This document shows positions 33,495 through 45,162 of a DNA stretch of 50,875 bases, one piece after another; position 1 is the first letter of the stretch, and every line of letters starts with the position of its first letter. A program made the position numbers and the translations under genes. Origin of the DNA: Mycobacterium gastri (lineage in GTDB: Bacteria > Actinomycetota > Actinomycetes > Mycobacteriales > Mycobacteriaceae); assembly GCF_002102175.1 (NCBI RefSeq), contig NZ_LQOX01000048.1:1-50875 (forward strand). The letters are read 5' to 3'. Below the pieces are notes generated by a model. The model saw only the letters and a program-made list of their open reading frames with translations, ran no database searches and was not told the origin of the DNA.

Positions 33495-34160
33495 ATGGCA
33501 CGCCAGGCCCGATCCGAGGTAACCCGGCGAAAGATCCTCGATGCCGCCGTCGACGTTTTCGGCGAGGTCGGGTACGCGGCCGCCGGCTGGGGCGCCATCA
33601 TCGAGCGCACGGGCATGACCAAAGGTGCCCTCTACCACCACTTTGATTCCAAAGAAGTGTTGGCGTCAGCGATCATCGAGGAAGGCTCCGACGCGCTTCT
33701 CGCTGCGTTTCGCAACGTATGCGGGTCGGCGTCGCCCGCCCTGGAGAACATGATTCACGGCACCTTCGCCGTCGCACATCTGCTCAGTGCCGACAAGATG
33801 GCACGTGAGGCCGGGCAACTAACCGCTGTTCTTGGCGGATTCAACGCCGCAGCCGCGCAGTTTCTCCGCACCTGGGTGGGGGAGATGGCCGACCAGGCCC
33901 GGCGGGCAATTGCCGAAGGTGATCTGCGGGACGACATCGATCCCGAACTGGTCGGCGAGTCGATCGTAGGCGCGACGTTCGGGATGCGGTTGCTTTCCAT
34001 CGCGTTATCCCGACCCGGCGCCAATGGGTACCGAGTCGAGGGCCCCGGGCAGCGATTGGGTCAGCTGTGGGAACTCCTGCTTCCCGGCATGACCGTTGAA
34101 ACGTCGCTGCCCTATTTCCGGGAATTCCTGGCTCGCGAGGCGATGCGTAGCCGTCATTGA
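33495..34160 (+). CDS. Second ScbR/CprB-like TetR regulator
   Basis: This 221-residue protein starts at ATG 33495, with GGAGG 10 nt upstream. The DNA-binding domain is RRKILDAAVDVFGEVGYAAA and IIERTGMTKGALYHHFDSKE. The ligand-binding part includes MAREAGQLTAVLGGFNAAAA and ESIVGATFGMRLLSIALS. The same subfamily as the preceding gene is likely, but sequence identity outside the HTH is low, so they are not a recent duplication. The 114-bp gap has no AT-rich operator like the one at 32413. The two may repress each other or share a target. The target genes are unknown. Confidence 0.8.
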   Translation: MARQARSEVTRRKILDAAVDVFGEVGYAAAGWGAIIERTGMTKGALYHHFDSKEVLASAIIEEGSDALLAAFRNVCGSASPALENMIHGTFAVAHLLSADKMAREAGQLTAVLGGFNAAAAQFLRTWVGEMADQARRAIAEGDLRDDIDPELVGESIVGATFGMRLLSIALSRPGANGYRVEGPGQRLGQLWELLLPGMTVETSLPYFREFLAREAMRSRH

Positions 34161-34217
34161 TCGCGGCCGCGCGCGGTGATGTCCGCCGCCAGCCGTTATG
34201 GCAGCACCAGCGGGAAG

Positions 34218-34622
34218 TCAGCGCTCCTCTTCCCACAGTCGTTCAGTCAGGTCCTGGAACACCGCGAGGGCAAAATTGTCGTCCGCACGTCGTAGGGCCG
34301 ACCTGCTCATCAGTGCTCGCACCACCGATCCGTCCTTGTGGGCCAACTCGACGGCCATGTTGGCCAGCGCATGGACGAACGAGAGCGTCGAAGATTCCGA
34401 ATCCGGGCACTGATGGAAGATCTCGTGGAACCGCAGCGACAGCACCTCGTCCCGTTCACGGCCCACCATCTGGGCGAATGCGGTGTTGGTGAACAATATG
34501 CTGCCGTCATCTCCGGTGGCGAGCACGGGAACCGGAATCCGCTCCAGAACGACCAGCGCCGGCAACTGCTTCAAGGCGATCATCGGCGATTGGCTAGCTT
34601 GCCGGTTCCGTCGACGCTCCAC
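34218..34622 (-). CDS. Single PAS-domain protein
   Basis: The frame has 134 residues from GTG 34622; ATG 34583 (MIALKQLPALVVLERIPVPV) would remove a basic leader. Most of it is one PAS fold: PALVVLERIPVPVLATGDDG, SILFTNTAFAQMVGRERDEV, LAHKDGSVVRALMSRSAL and FALAVFQDLTERLWEEE, with the classic NTAFxxMxGR and final DLTER-type motifs. No output domain is attached, so it may sense a ligand or interact with a partner kinase, cyclase or regulator. The neighbouring TetR genes are convergent with it, 57 bp apart. Confidence 0.75.
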   Translation of the reverse strand: MERRRNRQASQSPMIALKQLPALVVLERIPVPVLATGDDGSILFTNTAFAQMVGRERDEVLSLRFHEIFHQCPDSESSTLSFVHALANMAVELAHKDGSVVRALMSRSALRRADDNFALAVFQDLTERLWEEER

Positions 34623-34963
34623 AGCCCCTGATTATTGCCCATGACTGCGAGTTGGCCGGGCGGTTTCCGGTAAGTCAGAGTTCGCTGAGGGTTCGCGACA
34701 CGGGCCGCTGCTCGTTGTCCCGATGCGCTGGGCGATAGCCGGTCGTTGACGACGGCGCCGAGTCGGCCGCAGCAGCGAGCGGCAACGAATGTGCTTGTAG
34801 CACAAAGCAACTATGACCCGTGCCGAGTTGTCCCCGTTCCGGATGACGGGCCCGGGACCGGGGTGTCCGGCGTTCGACCCTTTGCCGCCTGGACTTTGCT
34901 GCCGGGCCGGATGCTGCGCTGGATTGTTCGTCTCGTTCCCGTCACTCGCTGCGCTCGTTCCGC
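34623..34963. other. Intergenic region between PAS gene and metS
   Basis: There is no credible gene. Two items are visible: the inverted repeat TGTGCT-TGT-AGCACA at 34790-34804, about 170 bp upstream of the PAS gene, and a CG-rich direct-repeat tract just after the metS stop (34925-34965, with CTCGTTC and CACTCG motifs repeated), of the type often seen at the 3' ends of actinobacterial genes. The inverted repeat has TGTG-N7-CACA spacing, one base short of a CRP site. Confidence 0.35.
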
Positions 34964-36538
34964 TCACTCGACTTCGGTGCCTGATGCTCGTGGCTGGTAG
35001 CGCGGGAATACCCCCACGGGCGGCGGCAGCTGGGTGCCCGGCGCGAGCCGGGTACCGACGGCGCCGAACGCCCGCTGGTCTTCGGGTTGGCCCAGTAGGT
35101 CCAGCATCTTGGCGGCCGATTCCGGCATGACCGGCTGCACGAGTAACGCCGCGATGCGTACCACCTCGCACGTGGTGTAGAGCGTGGTGCGAAACCTCGC
35201 CTGATCGGCCTCGGATTCGCTTTTGCGCAGCACCCACGGCTGCTGCGCCGAAAAGTACTTGTTCGCGTCGCCAAGCATCAGCCAGATCGCTTCCAACGCC
35301 AGATGCATTGCCTGACAGTCGAAATGGGCGCGCACCCGATCCAACAACCCGTCGGCCGTGGCCAGCAACTCGGTGTCGGCGTCGCAGAACTCCTCGGGTT
35401 GGGGCACAATCCCGCCCAGGTTCTTGGCAACCATGGACAACGAGCGCTGGGCCAGGTTGCCGAGCTCATTGGCCAGATCTGCGTTGATCCGGGTGATGAT
35501 TGCTCCTTCGCTGTAGCTGCCGTCCTGGCCGAACGGCACCTCGCGCAACAGGAAGTAGCGCACTTGGTCCACGCCAAACGTCTCGACCAGTTCCACCGGG
35601 TCGATCACGTTGCCCACCGACTTGCTCATCTTCTCGCCGCGGTTGAGCAGAAAACCGTGCGCGAAAACCTTTCGGGGCAGCTCGATTCCGGCTGACATCA
35701 GAAACGCCGGCCAGTACACCGCGTGAAACCGGATGATGTCCTTGCCGATCATGTGCAGGTCCGCGGGCCAGTAACGGCGAAACAACTCCGAGTTGGTATC
35801 GGGATAGCCGGCCCCGGTCAAATAGTTGGTCAGCGCATCGACCCAGACGTACATGACGTGGTCGGGATGGTGGGGCACCGGGACGCCCCAGTCGAACGAC
35901 GTGCGGGATATCGACAGATCACGCAGCCCGCCGGAGACGAAGCTGACCACCTCGTTGCGCCGTACCTCGGGCGCAATGAAGTCCGGGTTGGCCGCATAGT
36001 GGGCCAGCAGCTTGTCGGCATATTCCGAGAGCCGAAAGAAATAGGTCCGCTCCTCGGTCCAGGTCACCGGTGTGCCGGTTTCGGTGGCCACCCGAGTGCC
36101 GTCGTCAAGCAATGCGGTCTCCGATTCGACGAAGAACCGTTCGTCGCGGACCGAGTACCACCCGGAATAGGTGTCCAGGTAAATGTCGCCGGCCGCCTCC
36201 ATCCGCCGCCAGATGGCCTTGGAGGCCTCGTAGTGGTCGGGATCGGTGGTGCGGATGAACCGGTCGAAAGAGATGTTCAGCCGTTGCTGCAGCCGCTGGA
36301 ACACGTCGGAGTTGCGCCTCGCCAGATCGGCGGTGGGCAGCCCTTCGGCCGCCGCGGCTTGCGCCACCTTGAGACCGTGCTCGTCGGTCCCGGTCAAGAA
36401 ACGCACGTCGAAGCCGTCCAGCCGCTTGAACCGGGCGATCGCGTCGGTGGCGATGTACTCATAGGCGTGCCCCAAGTGCGGCGCGGCATTGGGGTAGGTG
36501 ATCGCAGTGGTGACGTAGTAGGGCTGCAATGGCTTCAT
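34964..36538 (-). CDS. metS: Methionyl-tRNA synthetase
   Basis: This 524-residue class I synthetase has the HIGH-type motif at residues 21-24 ([20 protein letters not shown]), [19 protein letters not shown], and the KMSKS loop [12 protein letters not shown] near residue 300. [18 protein letters not shown] is the standard start. The C-terminal anticodon-binding helical domain ends ... PQPE/ALFxxAL-like, without a tRNA-binding OB domain. The enzyme charges initiator and elongator tRNA-Met. It corresponds to Rv1007c and is divergent from tatD across 38 bp. The 3' region carries the CG-rich direct repeats. Confidence 0.95.
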   Translation of the reverse strand: MKPLQPYYVTTAITYPNAAPHLGHAYEYIATDAIARFKRLDGFDVRFLTGTDEHGLKVAQAAAAEGLPTADLARRNSDVFQRLQQRLNISFDRFIRTTDPDHYEASKAIWRRMEAAGDIYLDTYSGWYSVRDERFFVESETALLDDGTRVATETGTPVTWTEERTYFFRLSEYADKLLAHYAANPDFIAPEVRRNEVVSFVSGGLRDLSISRTSFDWGVPVPHHPDHVMYVWVDALTNYLTGAGYPDTNSELFRRYWPADLHMIGKDIIRFHAVYWPAFLMSAGIELPRKVFAHGFLLNRGEKMSKSVGNVIDPVELVETFGVDQVRYFLLREVPFGQDGSYSEGAIITRINADLANELGNLAQRSLSMVAKNLGGIVPQPEEFCDADTELLATADGLLDRVRAHFDCQAMHLALEAIWLMLGDANKYFSAQQPWVLRKSESEADQARFRTTLYTTCEVVRIAALLVQPVMPESAAKMLDLLGQPEDQRAFGAVGTRLAPGTQLPPPVGVFPRYQPRASGTEVE

Positions 36539-36576
36539 CGGAACTCCACCCTATTGGGTCGCCCTATTGTGTGCGC

Positions 36577-37440
36577 GTGAGCTCCAACCGCCCCACGAAA
36601 CGAGAAGCGCCGCCCGCCCCGGAGCCGTTGGCCCCGCTGGTCGACGCGCACACCCACCTCGATGCGTGCGGCGCCCGCGACGCTCGAGGCGTCGCTGACA
36701 TCGTCGACCGGGCCGCGGCCGTCGGGGTACGCGCGGTGGTCACCATTGCCGACGACCTGGAATCGGCGCGCTGGGTGACCAGGGCGGCCGAGTGGGATCC
36801 GCGGGTCTACGCCGCGGTGGCACTGCACCCCACCCGCACCGACGCGCTCACCGACGCCGCGCGCGCCGAAATCGAGGAACTCGTGGCCCATCCGCGTGTC
36901 GTCGCGGTCGGCGAGACGGGGATGGATATGTATTGGCCGGGCCGCCTCGACGGGTGCGCGCAGCCCGGCGTGCAACGCGAGGCCTTCGCGTGGCATATCG
37001 ACCTGGCCAAGCGCGCCGGGAAACCGTTGATGATCCACAATCGGCAGGCCGACCGTGAGGTGCTCGACGTGCTGCGGGCCGAGGGCGCACCGGACACCGT
37101 GATCTTTCACTGCTTCTCGTCGGGCAGCGCGATGGCCCGCGAGTGTGTGGCCGCCGGATGGTTGCTGAGTCTTTCCGGAACTGTGACCTTCCGCAACGCG
37201 CGAGACCTCCGGGAAGCTGTTGCGCTGATACCGCCGGAGCAGGTTCTGGTAGAAACTGACGCGCCGTTTCTCACCCCGCACCCCTACCGGGGCACAGCGA
37301 ACGAGCCGTATTGCCTGCCCTACACCGTTCGGGCGCTGGCTGAGCTGGTCGATCGTCGTCCCGAGGAAGTCGCCCAGATCACCACGAGCAATGCCGAGCG
37401 GGCATATGAACTGAGTCACACCACCGGTGGGCCGCCCTAA
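36577..37440 (+). CDS. tatD: TatD family deoxyribonuclease / metal-dependent hydrolase
   Basis: The protein has 287 residues from GTG 36577; GTG 36571 is equally possible, and no ribosome site is visible, so a leaderless start may be used. TIM-barrel metal motifs are complete: DAHTHLDA (HxH), VAVGETGMDMYW (Glu), MIHNRQAD (His), IFHCFSSG (His) and VETDAPFLTPH (Asp). TatD proteins are Mg2+-dependent 3'-5' exonucleases implicated in DNA repair. It matches Rv1008. The 25-residue N-terminal extension before VDAHTH is longer than the usual start and may not be translated. It lies upstream of the rpfB operon on the same strand. Confidence 0.9.
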   Translation: MSSNRPTKREAPPAPEPLAPLVDAHTHLDACGARDARGVADIVDRAAAVGVRAVVTIADDLESARWVTRAAEWDPRVYAAVALHPTRTDALTDAARAEIEELVAHPRVVAVGETGMDMYWPGRLDGCAQPGVQREAFAWHIDLAKRAGKPLMIHNRQADREVLDVLRAEGAPDTVIFHCFSSGSAMARECVAAGWLLSLSGTVTFRNARDLREAVALIPPEQVLVETDAPFLTPHPYRGTANEPYCLPYTVRALAELVDRRPEEVAQITTSNAERAYELSHTTGGPP

Positions 37441-39657
<2,217 letters not shown>

Positions 39658-39716
39658 CCATGAGCCGCCGGGCACCGTTGCGTGTGGTTCGCCGGTTACA
39701 GCGATAGTCTGCTGCG

Positions 39717-40679
39717 GTGGTCAGGGCGTCGGACGGCAACACCGCTGAGTTGTGGGTTCCCACCGGGTCGGTCACCGTTCGGGTGCCCGGCAAGGTGAAC
39801 CTGTACCTTGCGGTCGGTGACCGCCGCGGCGACGGCTACCACGAGCTGACGACGGTGTTTCATGCCGTCTCGCTGGTCGACGAGGTGACGGTGCGCAATG
39901 CCGATGTGCTGTCGCTGGAGCTCGTCGGCGAAGGGGCGCACGAACTACCCGTCGACGAACGCAATCTCGCCTGGCAGGCGGCGGAGCTGATGGCCGAACA
40001 TGTGGGCCGGGCGCCGGATGTGTCGATTCTCATCGAGAAATCCATTCCGGTGGCCGGGGGGATGGCGGGCGGCAGCGCCGACGCGGCTGCCGTGCTGGTC
40101 GCGATGAATGCCCTGTGGGAACTCAGCCTGCCTCGCCGCGACCTGCGCCTGCTCGCCGAGCGGCTGGGCAGCGATGTGCCGTTTGCGCTGCACGGGGGCA
40201 CCGCGTTAGGTACCGGCCGCGGTGAGGAGCTGGCCACGGTGTTGTCCCGCAACACCTTCCACTGGGTGCTGACGTTCGCGCACAGCGGGCTGTCCACGCC
40301 GGCGGTATTCACCGAACTTGATCGGCTCCGGGAGGTGGGCGACCCGCCGCGGCTCGGCGAACCCGGACCGGTGCTGGCGGCGCTGGCAGCGGGTGATCCG
40401 CAGCGGCTGGCGCCGCTGCTGGGTAACGAAATGCAGGCGGCCGCGGTAAGCCTGGACCCGGCGCTGCGTCGCGCGCTGCGGGCGGGAGTGGAGGCCGGTG
40501 CGCTGGCCGGCATCGTGTCGGGTTCGGGTCCGACGTGTGCGTTCCTGTGTGCCTCGGCGGAGTCCGCGATCGACGTCGGCGCGCAGCTGTCGGGGGCGGG
40601 TGTGTGCCGCACCGTGCGAGTGGCCACCGGACCGGTACCGGGCGCCCGGGTGGTCCCGGCCCCGGTAACCCCCGAATAA
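39717..40679 (+). CDS. ispE: 4-diphosphocytidyl-2-C-methyl-D-erythritol kinase
   Basis: The protein has 320 residues from GTG 39717 ([17 protein letters not shown]). Mycobacterial IspE proteins usually begin near [13 protein letters not shown], so the first 13 residues are an extension, but no other start codon lies there. The GHMP kinase motif [14 protein letters not shown] is at residues 111-124, preceded by the lysine of [12 protein letters not shown]. Later segments are [21 protein letters not shown] and [18 protein letters not shown]. It phosphorylates the 2-OH of CDP-methylerythritol in the MEP pathway to isoprenoids, which supply decaprenyl phosphate. It is the last gene of the rpfB operon, 59 bp after ksgA. 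Confidence 0.95.
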   Translation: MVRASDGNTAELWVPTGSVTVRVPGKVNLYLAVGDRRGDGYHELTTVFHAVSLVDEVTVRNADVLSLELVGEGAHELPVDERNLAWQAAELMAEHVGRAPDVSILIEKSIPVAGGMAGGSADAAAVLVAMNALWELSLPRRDLRLLAERLGSDVPFALHGGTALGTGRGEELATVLSRNTFHWVLTFAHSGLSTPAVFTELDRLREVGDPPRLGEPGPVLAALAAGDPQRLAPLLGNEMQAAAVSLDPALRRALRAGVEAGALAGIVSGSGPTCAFLCASAESAIDVGAQLSGAGVCRTVRVATGPVPGARVVPAPVTPE

Positions 40680-40725
40680 CCGGGTGTGACTCGGCTGTGA
40701 AATCCGCCTCAAACGACCTAAGGGT

Positions 40726-40757
40726 TTGGCAGTTACTTAAGAGTTGCTTAAGATAAT
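40726..40757 (+). promoter_or_regulatory. Sigma-A-type promoter candidate upstream of pks16
   Basis: TTGGCA at 40726-40731 and TAAGAT at 40749-40754 are separated by 17 bp; both are close to the housekeeping -35 and -10. The spacer carries two CTTAAG sites 11 bp apart (40736-40741 and 40747-40752). The predicted start would be near 40762, leaving about 255 nt before pks16 and passing through the upstream ORF at 40788. Confidence 0.5.
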
Positions 40758-40787
40758 CGGCGGTGACGGCTAGCGGTAAGCAAGGGA

Positions 40788-41021
40788 ATGCGATTTCGTC
40801 GTCCGCCGGGCAACGCGCCGGGCGGTCCGCGAACCACCCTCGGCCCGGATATCGGGCCAGGCTCTTGCGCATCGTGCGATCCGGCGTTGGATTGTCAGCC
40901 CATCACCGAACCGAGACCTAACCGCTTCCCAATTGTGTGCGCGCGCCTGTCGCAAAGTGCCGTCCAGCAGGCGGAACATGAAACCCGGACCTTGGGGCCG
41001 GAACCGAGGAGGATGCTTTGA
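40788..41021 (+). CDS. Possible upstream ORF overlapping the pks16 start
   Basis: This 77-codon frame starts at ATG 40788 ([20 protein letters not shown]) with AGGG immediately upstream, so the start signal is poor. Its TGA (41019-41021) overlaps the TTG start of pks16 as TTGA, the same stop-start geometry seen elsewhere in the window. Composition is Arg/Pro-rich and not protein-like, so it may be a regulatory upstream ORF or chance. In M. tuberculosis a small hypothetical gene (Rv1012) occupies this interval; I cannot tell whether it is homologous. Confidence 0.25.
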   Translation: MRFRRPPGNAPGGPRTTLGPDIGPGSCASCDPALDCQPITEPRPNRFPIVCARLSQSAVQQAEHETRTLGPEPRRML

Positions 41022-42652
41022 GCAGGTTTACCGAGAAGATGTTCCGCAATGCCCGCGAGACCACCAAGGGCATGGTGACCGGTGAACCACACACCCCGGT
41101 TCGGCACACCTGGGGCGAAGTCCATGAGCGGGCGCGGCAGATAGCCGGCGGTTTGGCGGCCGTCGGCGTCGGCCACGGCGACGCGGTCGGTGTGCTGGCC
41201 GGCGCACCGGTCGAAATCGCTCCGACCGCTCAGGGGCTGTGGATGCGCGGCGCCAGCCTGACCATGCTGCACCAGCCCACCCCACGCACCGACCTCGCGT
41301 TGTGGGCCGAGGACACCACCACCGTGGTCGACATGATCGAGGCCAAGGCGGTCATCATCTCCGAGCCCTTCCAGGCCGCCGCTCCGGTGCTGCAGGAGCG
41401 CGGCATCAAGGTACTCACGGTCGAGCAACTGCTGGCGTCCGACCCGGTCGACCCGATCGAGACCGGCGAGGACGATCTGGCGTTGATGCAGTTGACGTCC
41501 GGGTCCACAGGGTCGCCGAAAGCGGTTCAGATCACCCACCGCAACCTGTTCGCCAATCTCGAGGCGATGTACATCAGCGCCGAGTACAACGCAGACACCG
41601 ACGTGATGGTCAGCTGGTTGCCGTTGTTCCACGACATGGGGATGATCGGCTTCTTGACCGTGCCCATGTACTTCGGCGGTGAGCTGGTCAAAGTCACCCC
41701 GATGGACTTCATGCGCGACACCCTGCTGTGGGCCAAGCTGATCGACAAGTACCGGGGCACGATGACGGCCGCCCCGAACTTCGCTTATTCGCTGTTCGCC
41801 AAGCGGCTGCGCAAGCAGGCCAAGTCCGGCCAGTTCGACCTGTCCACGTTGCGGTTTGCGCTGTCCGGCGCCGAGCCGGTCGAGCCGGCCGACGTCGAGG
41901 ACCTGTGCGAAGCGGGCGCGCCGTTCGGGCTCAAACCGCAGGCGATCCTGCCGGCTTACGGGATGGCCGAGATCACGCTCGCGGTGGCGTTCTCCGAGTG
42001 CGCCGCCGGTCTGGTGGTCGACGAGGTGGACGCCGACCTGTTGGCCGCGCTGCGCCGCGCGGTGCCGGCCGCCAAGGGCAACACCCGCCGGTTGGCCTCG
42101 CTGGGCCCGCTGCTGCAAGGGATCGAGGCGCGCATCGTCGACGAGGACGGCAACATCCTGCCGCCGCGGGGCGTCGGGGTGATCGAGCTGCGGGGCGAGT
42201 CGGTGACACCGGGCTATATCACGATGGGCGGATTCATCCCGGCGCAGGACGCGCAGGGGTGGTATGACACCGGTGACCTCGGCTACCGGATGGAGAACGG
42301 GCACGTCGTCGTCTGCGGACGCGTGAAGGACGTCATTATCATGGCCGGCCGCAACATCTACCCGACCGACATCGAGCGGGCCGCCGGCCGGGTCGAGGGG
42401 GTGCGTCCGGGTTGTGCGGTGGCGGTGCGGCTCGACGCCGGGCATTCGCGTGAGACTTTCGCGGTGGCGGTGGAGTCCAACGCTTTCGAGGACCCCGCCG
42501 AGGTACGCCGCATCGAACACCAGGTGGCCCACGAGGTGGTCGCCGAGGTGGACGTGCGTCCGCGCAATGTCGTGGTTCTGGGTCCGGGCACCATTCCCAA
42601 GACGCCGTCGGGCAAGCTGCGACGGGCCAATTCCGTCACCCTGGTCACCTAG
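41018..42652 (+). CDS. pks16: Acyl-AMP ligase Pks16 (Rv1013-like)
   Basis: This 544-residue protein starts at TTG 41018, with GAGGAGG 7 nt upstream, and is the same length as Rv1013. The AMP-forming signature is [18 protein letters not shown] (P-loop), followed by [28 protein letters not shown] ([17 protein letters not shown]), [18 protein letters not shown] and the C-terminal catalytic-lysine region [12 protein letters not shown]. Despite the name it is not a polyketide synthase but an acyl-CoA/acyl-AMP ligase that activates fatty acids. Such ligases are targets of PatA-type acetylation at the last lysine, which is present here. It is downstream of ispE by 338 bp, with its own likely promoter. 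Confidence 0.92.
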   Translation: MSRFTEKMFRNARETTKGMVTGEPHTPVRHTWGEVHERARQIAGGLAAVGVGHGDAVGVLAGAPVEIAPTAQGLWMRGASLTMLHQPTPRTDLALWAEDTTTVVDMIEAKAVIISEPFQAAAPVLQERGIKVLTVEQLLASDPVDPIETGEDDLALMQLTSGSTGSPKAVQITHRNLFANLEAMYISAEYNADTDVMVSWLPLFHDMGMIGFLTVPMYFGGELVKVTPMDFMRDTLLWAKLIDKYRGTMTAAPNFAYSLFAKRLRKQAKSGQFDLSTLRFALSGAEPVEPADVEDLCEAGAPFGLKPQAILPAYGMAEITLAVAFSECAAGLVVDEVDADLLAALRRAVPAAKGNTRRLASLGPLLQGIEARIVDEDGNILPPRGVGVIELRGESVTPGYITMGGFIPAQDAQGWYDTGDLGYRMENGHVVVCGRVKDVIIMAGRNIYPTDIERAAGRVEGVRPGCAVAVRLDAGHSRETFAVAVESNAFEDPAEVRRIEHQVAHEVVAEVDVRPRNVVVLGPGTIPKTPSGKLRRANSVTLVT

Positions 42653-42660
42653 CGTTCGGT

Positions 42661-42722
42661 CGCGAGCAGTCGCAAAATCGCCCTTTTTCCAAGGAAATTG
42701 GGCGATTTTGTGACTGCTCGCG
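42661..42722. repeat. 23-bp near-perfect hairpin downstream of pks16
   Basis: The left arm at 42661-42683 (CGCGAGCAGTCGCAAAATCG then CCC) pairs with the right arm at 42700-42722 with one G-T mismatch. The 16-nt loop can itself pair (TTTC-CAAG-GAAA). It starts 9 bp after the pks16 stop, so it may terminate transcription. From memory, GCGAGCAG-ACGCAAAATCGCCC palindromes are dispersed in mycobacterial intergenic regions, so this is probably one copy of such a family. Confidence 0.7.
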
Positions 42723-42897
42723 GATGCGGTGGGTGCCCGCTACGCCGGATTGGCGGTACAAACCACCTGCCTGGACAGCCAACCAATGGTGGAATGGTCT
42801 GGCCGATCGATAATGGGCGGCCCGAATGATGTGTGACCGCTGCGGAGTGCTGCTTGCCGAACAGCTGGCCCCATCGAAACCGAAGGGAGCAATACCC

Positions 42898-43872
42898 ATG
42901 TTGTTCGCCTCACGAGCGGCGGTGTTGAGAGTTGTCGCTGGCCTTTCCGTGGTCGTTCTGATCGTGGCTGCCTGCAGCAGCACCAAAAATAGTGCTCCGC
43001 AATCAACGAATGCGCCGGTAACGACCAGTGGGGCAAGCCAGCCGCGGACCGTTTCGACGACCTTCATCAGCTACACCTCGAACCAAAAGTTCGAAGCTAC
43101 CGTCGACGCACTGCAGAAGGCCGCCGCCGACAACGGGATGATGATCGTCGGAGACCTCAACCAGGACGCGGTGCTGGCGGCTACTGGGCTGCAATTGCCG
43201 GGGGCGCATAGTTTCTTTGTCGGCAATCCGCGGATCGGTAAGACGTTTTTCGACGCCACTCAGGCGATCGGCGCGGTGATCCCGGTACGTGTGCATGTCT
43301 GGGTGGACGGCAATGGTCCGGCGCACATCAGCTACTTCGACCCGGCCCCGGAGTTCACCGCCGTCGACCCGGCTCTGGGTGACGCCGGGCAGCAGATTTC
43401 TCAATCGATCCGCACCATCGCCGAAGCCGCGGTGGGCGCCGGCGGCGCACCTCAGGCAACCCCTCAGGTAACGAAGGTCGACACCACATTCATCACCATC
43501 GACACGTCAAGCTCGTTCGAGGGAACGATTGGCGCGTTACACACCGCAGCCGACCAGAATGGGATGACCGTCCTCGGCGATGTGAACCAGGCCAGCAGGC
43601 TCGAGGCGATCGGACTGCAGTTGCAGCGGTCGCACAGTTTCTTTGTCGGCAATCCGCAGATCGGCAAGACGCTCTTCGGCGCCACACAAGCGATCGGCGC
43701 GGTGGTTCCGGTGCGCATGCAGGTCTGGGCGGAGAGTCGCGGTCCGGCGCACATCAGCTACTTCGACCCGGCGCCGCTGTTCAGCGTCATCGACCCGGCT
43801 CGCGCCGACATCGGGCAGCAGGTGTCGCAGGCAATCCGCAAAGTTGCCGAGGCCGCGGCGGCGACGCACTAG
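42898..43872 (+). CDS. Lipoprotein with two DUF302 domains
   Basis: The protein has 324 residues from ATG 42898 (MLFASRAAVLRVVAGL), with AAGGGAG 9 nt upstream; the longer frame to 42826 is not needed. Signal peptide and lipobox VAAC fit a surface lipoprotein. Two DUF302 domains follow, about residues 55-175 and 190-315. They share GDLNQDAVLAATGLQLPG / GDVNQASRLEAIGLQLQR, SHSFFVGNPxIGKTxF, ATQAIGAVxPVRxxVW and GPAHISYFDPAP. The repeats are so alike that a recent internal duplication is likely. DUF302 proteins are small-molecule or cytochrome-related binding folds of unknown role. It is convergent with pth across 30 bp. Confidence 0.75.
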   Translation: MLFASRAAVLRVVAGLSVVVLIVAACSSTKNSAPQSTNAPVTTSGASQPRTVSTTFISYTSNQKFEATVDALQKAAADNGMMIVGDLNQDAVLAATGLQLPGAHSFFVGNPRIGKTFFDATQAIGAVIPVRVHVWVDGNGPAHISYFDPAPEFTAVDPALGDAGQQISQSIRTIAEAAVGAGGAPQATPQVTKVDTTFITIDTSSSFEGTIGALHTAADQNGMTVLGDVNQASRLEAIGLQLQRSHSFFVGNPQIGKTLFGATQAIGAVVPVRMQVWAESRGPAHISYFDPAPLFSVIDPARADIGQQVSQAIRKVAEAAAATH

Positions 43873-43902
43873 CTTGGCTACCGCCGACGCCGCCCGCGGC
43901 GA

Positions 43903-44484
43903 TCAGCCCTGCCAGGCATGGACTCGATTTTGCGCGGGCTCCAGTCCCATGTCGATGAGCAACTCGGTGGCGTCTGCGGCCTGCTCGCAGATGGTGGGGA
44001 CTTCGGCCCGTTCGGCGGCGGTGAAGTTCTCCAAGACGAACGCCGCTGGGTCCTTGCGTCCGGGCGGACGGCCGATGCCGATACGCACCCGCTGAAACTC
44101 CTTGGTGCCCAATGCTGCCGCTACCGAGCGAAGCCCGTTGTGGCCGCCCTCACCGCCGCCGATCTTGAGCCGGATGCGACCGAAGTCCAGGTCGAGGTCG
44201 TCGTGAATTACCACGATGTCGGCGGGCGCCACCGAGTAGAACGTGGCCAGCGGGCCCACCTGGCGGCCCGACTCGTTCATGTAGCAGCGCGGTTTGGCCA
44301 GCACCACCGAGTGTCCCGCCAGCCGGCCGGTGACGACTTCGGCCCCGGAACGCTTGTGTCCCTTGAATTTCGAGCCCAACCGCGCGGCCAACAGGTCAGC
44401 AACCAGGAACCCGAGGTTGTGTCGGGTGCGCGCGTAGGTGTCTCCGGGGTTGCCCAGGCCGACGACCAGGAACGGCTCGGCCAC
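43903..44484 (-). CDS. pth: Peptidyl-tRNA hydrolase
   Basis: This 193-residue enzyme aligns, with an offset of two, to E. coli Pth: N12 (GLGNPG), catalytic H22 (RHNLGF), M69-N70 (CYMNESG), D95 (VIHDDLD) and N116 (GGHNGLRS) are all present. It cleaves the ester bond of peptidyl-tRNAs dropped during translation and is essential. The start is 12 bp after the rplY stop, forming an rplY-pth unit as in M. tuberculosis (Rv1015c-Rv1014c). No unusual features are seen. Confidence 0.95.
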   Translation of the reverse strand: MAEPFLVVGLGNPGDTYARTRHNLGFLVADLLAARLGSKFKGHKRSGAEVVTGRLAGHSVVLAKPRCYMNESGRQVGPLATFYSVAPADIVVIHDDLDLDFGRIRLKIGGGEGGHNGLRSVAAALGTKEFQRVRIGIGRPPGRKDPAAFVLENFTAAERAEVPTICEQAADATELLIDMGLEPAQNRVHAWQG

Positions 44485-44496
44485 GTCGCGAGCTGC

Positions 44497-45162
44497 CTAC
44501 TCGGACTCTGCTGCGGCCGATTCGGCTTCTGAGGCCTCCTTCCGGGCCTCTTCTTCGGCAGCTGCGGCTTCGGCAACCTCGCCCGCGCCCTCTTCGGCGA
44601 GATCTTCGGCTGTTGGCGCGTTCACCACGTTGACCACCAGCAGCTCCGGGTCGGAGATCAAGCTGACGCCCGGCGGCAGCGCGATCTTCCCGGCGGTGAA
44701 CTGGGTGCCGGGCTCCGCGTCCTCGACCGACACGGTCAGGTGCTCCGGAATCGACAGCGCCTCCGCCTCGATCTCGATGGCGTTGGTTTCCTGGGTCACC
44801 AGGGTGCCCGATACCGCCTCGCCCTCCACCACGACGGTGACCTCGACGACGACCTTCTCGCCACGCCTGACCACCAGCAGGTCGGCGTGCTGAATGGTGC
44901 GGCGGATCGGGTGGATGTCCAGCGCTTTGGTCAGCGCCAACTGCTCCTTCCCGGCGACGTCCAGGGTCAGCACCGCGTTGGTGCCCGAGTGCCGCAGCAC
45001 CGCGGCGAAGTCGTGTCCGGGTAGCTCCAAGTGCTGGGGCTCGGCGCCGTGGCCGTACAGCACGGCAGGAATCCTGCCGTTGCGGCGAGCTCGCCGGGAC
45101 GCGCCCTTGCCGGTCTCGGTCCGCACGGTGACCTTGAGTTGGTTGACTGCAGCCTTGGCCAT
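44497..45162 (-). CDS. rplY: 50S ribosomal protein L25 (CTC/TL5 type)
   Basis: This 221-residue protein is of the long L25 class with an extra C-terminal domain. The start [20 protein letters not shown] leads into the L25 core ([46 protein letters not shown]). It then has the CTC beta domain and an acidic Ala/Glu tail ([20 protein letters not shown]) that is disordered. L25 binds the 5S rRNA. The length is a little above the M. tuberculosis Rv1015c I recall (215). It sits in an operon with pth; the 182-bp upstream interval to lpqT holds its promoter but no distinct motif. Confidence 0.95.
   Translation of the reverse strand: MAKAAVNQLKVTVRTETGKGASRRARRNGRIPAVLYGHGAEPQHLELPGHDFAAVLRHSGTNAVLTLDVAGKEQLALTKALDIHPIRRTIQHADLLVVRRGEKVVVEVTVVVEGEAVSGTLVTQETNAIEIEAEALSIPEHLTVSVEDAEPGTQFTAGKIALPPGVSLISDPELLVVNVVNAPTAEDLAEEGAGEVAEAAAAEEEARKEASEAESAAAESE

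Noticed and set aside
34790..34804. CRP (cAMP receptor) binding site
   Set aside because: Spacing is TGTG-N7-CACA, whereas the mycobacterial CRP site has TGTG-N8-CACA; reported only as an unassigned inverted repeat.
40895..42532. 545-codon minus-strand frame opposite pks16
   Set aside because: pks16 has clear AMP-ligase motifs on the plus strand; the antisense frame is His/Arg/Gly-rich without motifs.
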